Source: Bacillota bacterium
GTDB lineage: Bacteria; Bacillota; Clostridia; Lachnospirales; Lachnospiraceae
Direction of reading: 5' to 3'
Length of the DNA: 30,242 nucleotides
NCBI GenBank assembly: GCA_023414355.1
Contig: JAEZOB010000011.1
Span: 1-30,242, forward strand
Shown here: one piece after another, positions 1 to 5,909 of the stretch
Numbering within the stretch: position 1 is the stretch's first letter
Layout: each line of letters opens with the position of its first letter
Program-made: the position numbers and the translations under genes
The notes under the pieces: generated by a model
What the model was told of the DNA's origin: nothing
The model's database searches: none
What the model saw: the letters and a program-made list of their open reading frames with translations, nothing else

Positions 1-20
1 CTCATTACTTGACTTGCCAT
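1..20 (-). CDS. 5' end of an unidentified gene running off the left edge
   Basis: Only the first six codons are visible. A minus-strand ATG at 20..18 opens the frame M-A-S-Q-V-M and leaves the window. The start is supported by a strong Shine-Dalgarno AAAGGAGGC about 10 bases upstream and by a near-consensus promoter and long leader further upstream (297 to about 40). Too little protein is visible to name a family. The long structured leader ending just before the start codon suggests an element in which an RNA and its protein travel together, such as an IscB/IsrB-type HNH protein with a HEARO RNA, a group II intron reverse transcriptase, or a retron. An ordinary gene with a regulatory leader is also possible. 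Confidence 0.5.
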
Positions 21-39
21 AAAAAAAGCCGCCTCCTTT

Positions 40-297
40 TCGCACTTAATTTCAGTACGACAAGTGGTGACTGTACACTCATCCGTGTGTATCTTCATAT
101 TCCATACATTTTGACAAATCATATTGATTTGTCTCCGTAGTGTTTTATGAAATTCTTCACACGTCTTATCTGCCCAATGGCAGAAGATTATATGGTACAG
201 TGACTTGTCGCCAGTTTCATAACTTGACCTTCGCTCCACGGAAAACCTACCCAACCGGGTAGCAACCTCACGTTTCAACGCTATCAATGTCACAACA
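40..297 (-). ncRNA. Long structured leader RNA upstream of the left-edge gene (class unknown)
   Basis: Transcription from the promoter at 304-332 would give a leader of about 280 nt before the ATG at 20. Visible on the minus strand: a perfect 6-bp hairpin CTACCC-GGTT-GGGTAG (near 249-264), directly after GTGAGGTTG (271-263), and a 7-bp hairpin ACAAATC-AATAT-GATTTGT (about 118-137). Between the hairpins there is no open frame of any length on either strand. HEARO-type RNAs and group II intron domain I both sit just 5' of their ORF. I see no consensus strong enough to choose between them, and the intron 5' end GUGYG is not matched exactly (GTGAG here). Confidence 0.4.
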
Positions 298-303
298 TTT
301 GAT

Positions 304-332
304 ATTATACACTAAGAGTAAAGCATTTGCAA
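304..332 (-). promoter_or_regulatory. Sigma-A-type promoter for the left-edge leader/gene
   Basis: On the minus strand TTGCAA (332-327), a 17-base spacer and a perfect TATAAT (309-304). The predicted start is near 297. It points left into the structured leader. Confidence 0.7.
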
Positions 333-359
333 GTACTTTTTTTAAGGATTTTCAGCCGT

Positions 360-584
360 GTTGAGTGAAAAACTAAATTCCATTTTATAGAATCTAAAGT
401 GGAGTTTACTCTTCCACAAAATCCTTCAGTCGTCTGTTTGTCATGCAATTTTTATTCCGATATTGTCTGTAGGATCATTATAGTACATTTATTTTGAAAA
501 ACACAGTGCGCAAACCTTTACAAAATGGAATTTACTCTTCTTTGTAGAATTTGACTTTACAATGGAATTAACGTCACACTCAAC
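360..584. repeat. MITE-like imperfect inverted repeat (about 225 bp)
   Basis: The ends are GTTGAGTG (360-367) and its complement CACTCAAC (577-584). After 7-8 unpaired bases the complementarity resumes with AATTCCATT (376-384) and AATGGAATT (561-569). Inside, the phrase TGGARTTTACTCTTC occurs twice (about 410-424 and 528-542). There is no coding frame inside. This is the layout of a small non-autonomous element or decayed insertion sequence. No target-site duplication is obvious. The stretch lies between the left-edge promoter and the promoter of the next gene, and I see nothing else in 340-730. Confidence 0.45.
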
Positions 585-732
585 CTAGTATATCCACTAA
601 CTTCCCCTTCAATACCTTTAAATAAATAGATTAAACCTTTTATTAGATTTTTTCATCTTCCGGCTACAGTTTACAGAAACTCAAGATATTTTCAACTCAA
701 GGCTTACCCATCCGGTAAAAGGTCATTCTTAT

Positions 733-761
733 TTGACTAAATTTATAGTTAGGTATATTAT
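733..761 (+). promoter_or_regulatory. Promoter of the NTF2-like protein gene
   Basis: TTGACT (733-738), a 17-base spacer, TATTAT (756-761). The predicted start is near 768, giving a 58-nt leader to the ATG at 826. The TTG of the -35 box can be misread as a start codon in frame with the gene. Confidence 0.65.
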
Positions 762-825
762 GCAATATATTACTATCTATATTAGATTTATATTTCACAA
801 TAACATATCAACGGAGGATGATCAG

Positions 826-1524
826 ATGATAGTACCCGAAATCGATCAGCAAATTAAGGATTGGATGAATTCCTTAATGGATAACATCAAAGATATCAGT
901 ATTAATTATACAGATAATGCATTACTATTTTCAGCAGCGGATCGTTATGTACAAGGCAAGAAAAATATATCTGCTTTTTATCAAAATGAATTTAAAGATC
1001 TCACCTTGAGCGAATATCATTCGCTGTATCGTGTTCAATTATCAGAAAATGAAGATATGGCCTTTGAAATTGGATTACTCACAACAGCGCAGAATGTAAA
1101 TTATCAATATCTCATTCTTTGGTCCAGGAATAGCGGATTATGGTTACGAGAATTGGAGGCAGTTGCAAAAAAGGCTGTTACTCTTGATATTGACAGTGGA
1201 ATTGATGTAGCAAGAAAGCATTGGGTAGAATTTGCTAATCAACATTCTGCAATTACCTTAGCTAAGGGTGTTTATATTGAGAATTTATTTTATTATAATC
1301 GAGGTATTCTATATCAAGACTATGAGAGCTTAGCCGATATTTATTCTTATATGAATGATTTGGCCTTTGACATTAATCTTGAAAAGGATTATTGTGTTAT
1401 GGTCGGAGAGGCATTAGCTTATGAAATCGGCACATGGAAAACCTCTGATTATAAAGGAAATTATATTATCGTATGGAAGAAGACGAAAGGCAATTGGAAA
1501 ATCATGCTTGATTGCAACTGGTAA
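826..1524 (+). CDS. Tandem NTF2-like (SnoaL/DUF4440-type) protein, 232 aa
   Basis: A soluble protein with no signal peptide and no membrane segment. Two similar halves can be seen. Residues 1-115 (YTDNALLFSAADRYVQGKKN, then LTTAQNVNYQYLILWSR) and residues 120-232 (a YESLADIYSYMNDLAFDI region, then NYIIVWKKTKGNWKIMLD) both follow the helix-helix-sheet order of the NTF2-like fold, in which a cone-shaped pocket binds small ligands or catalyses isomerase-like reactions. Single-domain relatives are about 120-140 aa, so this looks like an internal duplication. The start is set at 826, where GGAGG lies 7-10 bases upstream; the in-frame TTG 31 codons earlier is the -35 box. The substrate is unknown. 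Base composition is AT-rich, as in the neighbouring chemotaxis gene. Confidence 0.65.
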   Translation: MIVPEIDQQIKDWMNSLMDNIKDISINYTDNALLFSAADRYVQGKKNISAFYQNEFKDLTLSEYHSLYRVQLSENEDMAFEIGLLTTAQNVNYQYLILWSRNSGLWLRELEAVAKKAVTLDIDSGIDVARKHWVEFANQHSAITLAKGVYIENLFYYNRGILYQDYESLADIYSYMNDLAFDINLEKDYCVMVGEALAYEIGTWKTSDYKGNYIIVWKKTKGNWKIMLDCNW

Positions 1525-1546
1525 AAATCATCTAGCACTTTATAAC

Positions 1547-1580
1547 AAAAGACCTGTCACAGTGGCAGGCCTTTTATTTT
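1547..1580. terminator. Bidirectional terminator between convergent genes
   Basis: AAAAGACCTGTCAC / GTGGCAGGCCTTTT forms a stem flanked by an A-run on the left and a T-run on the right. It can therefore end the NTF2-like gene (+) and the chemotaxis gene (-). Confidence 0.75.
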
Positions 1581-1596
1581 TATGCTGGAATTTCAG

Positions 1597-3132
1597 CTAT
1601 TTTAGCATGTCCTCAAGTTCCTCGACCATATGATTCAATATATCCACTTGCTTTACCATTTCAACAATTTCTTCCGTATTTCCTTGTACCATATTCGCAA
1701 TGTCATTAAATTCTTGATTTTCCTGTGCGATACTCTTATAAACATCTTCATTGATCGTAAACGTATTTTTAATAATATTCATATGATCCCTCTGAATGGT
1801 AGCCGCATCTTTTATTGCCAGAGTTGACTTCTTTAGCAGGTTTATCATATTACGAATTCCAGAAACAGTATCTACCATTACCTTATTCTGTTCTGTTAAC
1901 TGGGTGGAATTATCATTCATAAAATTAACAACATCTCGAGCCCCAATTTGGATTTTCTCTACAACTTGAGTTATATTATTCAAGGAAACCTTCGTGTTAT
2001 TAGCAAGCTTACCAACTTCTTGTGCAACTACGGAAAAGCCTCGACCTGCTTCTCCTGCTCTCGCTGCTTCAATAGAGGCATTTAAAGCAAGCAAATTTGT
2101 TAAAGAAGCTATAGAATTAATAATTTCTAGCGTCTCTCCAATTCTGCTGACATCCTCTAATAATTTATCTGTTACACTCTTTGTTTTCTTTGTTGAATCT
2201 TCAACTTGTTCGCTAATATTCATCAAATTAAGTAATGCTGTTTCGTTCGAAGCCGAGATATTCATTAAATGATTCGAGATCTCATTTAATTCCTGCATTT
2301 TCGATTCCATATTTTTGCTACTTTGCTCTAGATCATTCAAATTCTCTTTACTTTGTGAAGTTTTCTCCAGTACGATGTTACTGCTTGCTAATAAATTCTC
2401 ACTGATTGCAGAAAGCTCTTCTGTTGATGCGCTTTCCATTTCAAATGATGAAAGTAATGAATTACTGGCACTGGTGAGTCCTCCCGAAAAATCCGTAACC
2501 TTATTCAACACATTTTGTACTCTATTATTATTACGCTCCAGTTCATCCCTTTTTGCATTTACCAAAAACCGCTCAGATAAAAATGTAAGCAAAAGAATAG
2601 AGGCCATTGATAATACAAGGCAGATTATGCGCAAAACCATTTCCGGGATAAACAAATCATCTTTTGCAGGTAATAATGTATCACCTTTAACAAACCATGA
2701 TATGATAATAGATAGAGCAACACCCGCTGTCGCTATTCCAACCATTTTTAAATCGAAATAAAGTGCTGCGAAGAATAGAAAGAAAAAAGCATATCCCCAA
2801 AAATCCCTTGAAGGTATCATGTAAGAAATGTAGTTCCACTGTACGATTATAATAAATATAAAATAAATCTTTCCATATCTAAGTATATCCGGACGTAATT
2901 TTCCATCCTTATATCCTATCTTTATAAAAGTAAAGCCTATCGCCAGATAAACAGCATCCATCAGCAAAAACGTAATAAGAAACGGCCATCCTACTGTGGG
3001 ATACTGTCCGAAAAGCTTTAACACCGTAAAACAAACCGATGCAGCAAAGCATCCTCCTGTCATAGCTATCATTGTAATAGTAAATACCTTTTCATAATAC
3101 TCCTCAATTACTGTAGATGTTCTTGTTGTCAT
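1597..3132 (-). CDS. Methyl-accepting chemotaxis protein with six-TM input domain, 511 aa
   Basis: The N-terminal half (about residues 17-186) has six hydrophobic segments joined by short loops. There is no large extracellular sensor domain, so the signal is probably sensed within the membrane or at its surface. Residues about 200-511 form the cytoplasmic coiled-coil signalling domain. The highly conserved hairpin tip that contacts CheA and CheW lies at about 336-380 and includes LLALNASIEAARAGEAGRGF. No HAMP domain is obvious between the last TM and the coiled coil. The start is taken at 3132, where AAGGAGGG lies 8 bases upstream; a longer frame adds 33 unlikely residues. No che genes are nearby, so it is an orphan receptor. 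It could also act in a non-flagellar chemosensory array. Confidence 0.9.
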   Translation of the reverse strand: MTTRTSTVIEEYYEKVFTITMIAMTGGCFAASVCFTVLKLFGQYPTVGWPFLITFLLMDAVYLAIGFTFIKIGYKDGKLRPDILRYGKIYFIFIIIVQWNYISYMIPSRDFWGYAFFFLFFAALYFDLKMVGIATAGVALSIIISWFVKGDTLLPAKDDLFIPEMVLRIICLVLSMASILLLTFLSERFLVNAKRDELERNNNRVQNVLNKVTDFSGGLTSASNSLLSSFEMESASTEELSAISENLLASSNIVLEKTSQSKENLNDLEQSSKNMESKMQELNEISNHLMNISASNETALLNLMNISEQVEDSTKKTKSVTDKLLEDVSRIGETLEIINSIASLTNLLALNASIEAARAGEAGRGFSVVAQEVGKLANNTKVSLNNITQVVEKIQIGARDVVNFMNDNSTQLTEQNKVMVDTVSGIRNMINLLKKSTLAIKDAATIQRDHMNIIKNTFTINEDVYKSIAQENQEFNDIANMVQGNTEEIVEMVKQVDILNHMVEELEDMLK

Positions 3133-3211
3133 GCCGATACCCTCCTTAGTAGAAATTAGTAAGCAATGGTATAAATAAAAGCAAAAACATAGTGACAAGT
3201 AGTTATACTTT

Positions 3212-3240
3212 ATTGTACTATATTTTATCATATTTTACAA
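3212..3240 (-). promoter_or_regulatory. Promoter of the chemotaxis receptor gene
   Basis: On the minus strand TTGTAA (3240-3235), a 17-base spacer and TACAAT (3217-3212). The predicted start is near 3205, about 70 nt before the ATG. Confidence 0.6.
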
Positions 3241-3245
3241 TAGGA

Positions 3246-3296
3246 GTACCACTTTATGAACTTCTACATGTACCACTTTATGAACTTCTGCAGTAC
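3246..3296. repeat. 24-bp direct repeat, two copies
   Basis: GTACCACTTTATGAACTTCT followed by ACAT or GCAG, in head-to-tail copies (3246-3269 and 3270-3293), then GTAC again. It lies just upstream of the chemotaxis promoter, where a regulator could bind. No function can be assigned. Confidence 0.6.
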
Positions 3297-3347
3297 AAGC
3301 ACCGCTTCTTGAGATGCCGTAACTTTATCCACAATATTCCTGTTTCA

Positions 3348-3902
3348 TCAGTATTTCATAAACAACCGCTCTTCCCATTCTTCCCGAAGCAGGCCGTACT
3401 TGATCTCGTCATCCCATCTTCCTTCCTTATATCGAATCTTACGCAGGATGCCTTCCTTCTGCATACCCAGCTTTTTCATGATGTTCTCAGAGGATCTGTT
3501 ATTCCCATTGCAACTCGCTACGATTTTATGAAGCGTATGATTGGTAAACAGCTCGTCTATCATTGCCCGTCCCATCTCCGCACCGTATCCGCAGCCCCAG
3601 TATTCCGGTAGGATGAAGTATCCTATTTCGCAGATCCCACCCTGTTCCTGCTTCTTCAGAACCTCATAATCGACGATTGCGATATCCTCTCCGGTATCTT
3701 TATGGGTCACAACAAATTGATCTCCCTCGCCCTGCGGCTGTAGCTTAAGTGTCTCCCTAAAAGCTGCTTCGGTCTTCTCCCCGGATTCCAGCTGATCTAA
3801 GTAAGCATACCGCATCACTTCAGGATTCGTATATAAGTCATGAAATATCCTGTAATCGTCCTCCGATAATCTTCTATATACAAGTCTATCACTTTGAAGC
3901 AT
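3348..3902 (-). CDS. GNAT-family N-acetyltransferase (RimJ/RimL-like), 184 aa
   Basis: A cytoplasmic acetyltransferase that would move acetyl from acetyl-CoA to an amine, either on a protein N-terminus or on a small molecule. The family pattern is clear. It opens with SDRLVYRRLSEDDYRIFHDL, followed by a central strand with EIGYFILPEYWGCGYGAEM, whose GxGxG-like turn binds the acetyl-CoA pyrophosphate, and then by SENIMKKLGMQKEGILR, the usual end of the fold. The start at 3902 is preferred because GGGGGAG lies 6-7 bases upstream; an ATG at 3917, five codons earlier, has only a weak site. The 80-aa membrane protein gene lies just upstream, 26 bases away, so the two are probably co-transcribed. 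The substrate is unknown. Confidence 0.85.
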   Translation of the reverse strand: MLQSDRLVYRRLSEDDYRIFHDLYTNPEVMRYAYLDQLESGEKTEAAFRETLKLQPQGEGDQFVVTHKDTGEDIAIVDYEVLKKQEQGGICEIGYFILPEYWGCGYGAEMGRAMIDELFTNHTLHKIVASCNGNNRSSENIMKKLGMQKEGILRKIRYKEGRWDDEIKYGLLREEWEERLFMKY

Positions 3903-3928
3903 CGATTTCTCCCCCATTCACATCCACT

Positions 3929-4171
3929 TTATTTTTTCTTAAAAGCAATTACCAATAATGTAATGAATACAACACCAATCACTCCCGTTAGTATATACAA
4001 GAAAGCACTGCCATCAGTTGTTTTTGATATCATGATACTGGTAGGTCCATCAGCACCACCGATTACTCCAACCGATGTCACCTTCGATATATTTCGAATG
4101 ATGCAAAGCAATATGAGGAATATGCATATTATTCCCATTGGAATAAGTACTCGTCTATAACCTTTTTTCAT
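3929..4171 (-). CDS. Small two-TM protein with Na+-decarboxylase beta-subunit motif, 80 aa
   Basis: Residues 8-28 and 57-77 are hydrophobic and flanked by basic residues. Between them lies SVGVIGGADGPTSI. This matches the signature of the beta subunit of sodium-translocating decarboxylases (OadB/GcdB/MmdB), where an Asp in this segment helps bind the pumped sodium ion. The full beta subunit has about 375-430 residues and many TM segments, so this is not a working pump subunit by itself. No biotin carrier, carboxyltransferase or gamma subunit gene is nearby. The start has an excellent GGAGGAGG site 6-8 bases upstream, so the gene looks intact and not a pseudogene fragment. It probably shares a transcript with the acetyltransferase. 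The role is unknown. Confidence 0.75.
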   Translation of the reverse strand: MKKGYRRVLIPMGIICIFLILLCIIRNISKVTSVGVIGGADGPTSIMISKTTDGSAFLYILTGVIGVVFITLLVIAFKKK

Positions 4172-4258
4172 TGTTATCCTCCTCCATGATTCAAGAAGCT
4201 TCTTATATAATAACCTTCCTTCTTGATCAGATTATTTCATGATAGAATGCTTATAATA

Positions 4259-4293
4259 AAACCGCTTCCCACCTTTCGACAGGAAACGGTTAT
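4259..4293 (-). terminator. Terminator of the MFS gene
   Basis: On the minus strand AACCGTTTCC and GGAAGCGGTT form a 10-bp stem with one G-T pair, followed by TTTTATTAT. It lies about 45 bases past the MFS stop. Confidence 0.75.
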
Positions 4294-4339
4294 CCTACTT
4301 AAACACTTGTTAATTCTTTATTCCTCTGATCCCTAGATA

Positions 4340-5686
4340 TTAACCCTCCAACTCTTCTTCAAGCGGAGCTTCCTTCACCGGAAGTGTCTCCACGTCAGGC
4401 CTGTTCAAAAGGTGCAGGTTCTTACTCATCCGGAAGAGATTGGTCCCAAGTGCACCGACAATCGCAAAGCAGATAAACAATAGCCCGAGACCGGCACCAT
4501 CTCCTGCTCCAACCAGTACGTTCCAGATCGGCTTCAGGCTTGAGGTTCTGATATAGGGTATGAATACATCATCTGCAAGAATTCCTCCCAACAGGTTACC
4601 GATCGGAATGGAAGTATATTGCAGTGTATTGCGTGCCGCAAACACTCTTCCCTGTAACTCAATCGGGATATTGGTACGCATGATATATTCTACATTCGCT
4701 GTCAGAAAAGGAATTAAGACATTTCCCCCGAATACCGCCAATGTCCAGACATAATAATTCTGCCCGATTCCCAAAAGTCCGTTGCAGAACAAAAAAGAAA
4801 AGGTCATGATGTTCAGTATCAGCGAAATCCGCTTCTTCGGAGCAGGCATCCTTGATACAAAAATACTTCCGACCAAACCCGCTACGCTGATCGCACTGCT
4901 GACAATGCCCAGCTGCACATCGTTGTTGCCGTTTCGCAATAAAATCATGGGTGCTAGGTCTGTGTTATACACTGCTGCCACAAGGTTTACAAATCCCATG
5001 AATAAAACCAGACTAAAGACATCCTTCTTCGTCATCAGATACTGTATTCCGTAAATGCATTCCGAGAAAAGTGATTTCTTCTCTCGTTCCTCTGTGGCAT
5101 GATTCGGAATATACACTCCGAAGGCCAGTGTAAGAAATGCAAACAGGAAAGTGGCAAGATCAATCATAACAAGGACTTGGAGCCCAAAAAAGGCATACAG
5201 GGTTGTCGCTACGATTGGTGCAAAAATACCGATGAACGAAGTAAAAAAACTATTAATGCCGCTAATCTTGAAGTAATCCTCCTTCGGAACGATTAAAGAA
5301 ATCGTAACCGAGGATGCCGGAGACTGGAAGGAATCCGTCACACCCAGGAAGAAATTGATCAGATACAAATATTCAATATGCAGTGATCCGGTGAAAAGCA
5401 TCAGTAAGACGCAGGAGGAGAAAAATGCCGCTATCGCATCAGCAACGAGCATGATCTTCTTCTTGTTCCAGCGATCACTGATTGTACCTGAGATGAAGCT
5501 TAACATTACCTCCGGTACCAGATAGCACACGGACAGCAACGACATCGATAATACTGAGCCACTCTGTTTATAAGACCATAGGATCAATCCAAAGCTCGTC
5601 AGCTTACTTCCGAACTGAGATACGAATTGTCCAATGATCAGTAAATAGTAATTCTTGGTTTGTTTATTTAATTGAAATGCTTTCAT
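4340..5686 (-). CDS. MFS transporter, drug/macrolide-efflux-like, 448 aa
   Basis: An inner-membrane proton-coupled exporter by family. About twelve hydrophobic segments cover the protein. The MFS motif A loop between TM2 and TM3 is visible at about residues 66-78 (GTISDRWNKKKIM). The opening NYYLLIIGQFVSQFGSKLTSF and the long loop before TM7 match the DHA3-type (MefA-like) exporters. Length is normal. The start has AAAGGAG about 10 bases upstream. A striking set of inverted repeats lies just upstream (5724-5788), so expression is probably controlled, possibly by substrate. The C-terminal tail is acidic (EEELEG). The substrate cannot be read from sequence. Confidence 0.87.
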   Translation of the reverse strand: MKAFQLNKQTKNYYLLIIGQFVSQFGSKLTSFGLILWSYKQSGSVLSMSLLSVCYLVPEVMLSFISGTISDRWNKKKIMLVADAIAAFFSSCVLLMLFTGSLHIEYLYLINFFLGVTDSFQSPASSVTISLIVPKEDYFKISGINSFFTSFIGIFAPIVATTLYAFFGLQVLVMIDLATFLFAFLTLAFGVYIPNHATEEREKKSLFSECIYGIQYLMTKKDVFSLVLFMGFVNLVAAVYNTDLAPMILLRNGNNDVQLGIVSSAISVAGLVGSIFVSRMPAPKKRISLILNIMTFSFLFCNGLLGIGQNYYVWTLAVFGGNVLIPFLTANVEYIMRTNIPIELQGRVFAARNTLQYTSIPIGNLLGGILADDVFIPYIRTSSLKPIWNVLVGAGDGAGLGLLFICFAIVGALGTNLFRMSKNLHLLNRPDVETLPVKEAPLEEELEG

Positions 5687-5723
5687 TTTAACTTTACTCC
5701 TTTTATTATTTAATCAATTCAGG

Positions 5724-5788
5724 ATGCAAAGTCAAAATAAGACGCTTCATACTCCATGCAAATACATCTTAATTGACTTTGCATGGAG
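5724..5788 (-). promoter_or_regulatory. Nested inverted repeats (operator or switch) upstream of the MFS gene
   Basis: Right arm TTGACTTTGCATGGAG (5773-5788). Its left part pairs with ATGCAAAGTCAA (5724-5735), a perfect 12-bp inverted repeat. Its right part pairs with CTCCATGCAAA (5752-5762), a perfect 11-bp inverted repeat. One arm can therefore pair with either of two partners. A possible minus-strand promoter, TTGCAT, 16 bases, TATTTT, overlaps the middle and left arms. It could be a multi-site operator or a transcript with two exclusive hairpins. Confidence 0.55.
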
Positions 5789-5909
5789 CCAATACAATAC
5801 ACATTTTCATACTTACCTCTCCTTTTCTCTTAACCGGCAGGATTATCTGCTATCTGTCCTTACCACAGAAGTCATCCGTCGGGTATAGAAACAACTAATA
5901 TATTCGCAT

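Noticed and set aside
733..825. N-terminal extension of the NTF2-like protein from TTG at 733
   Set aside because: The TTG is the -35 box of a good promoter, and the ATG at 826 has a strong ribosome binding site.
3929..4171. Pseudogene fragment of oadB
   Set aside because: It has its own strong ribosome binding site, a proper stop after a basic tail, two balanced TM helices, and no other beta-subunit remnants around it.
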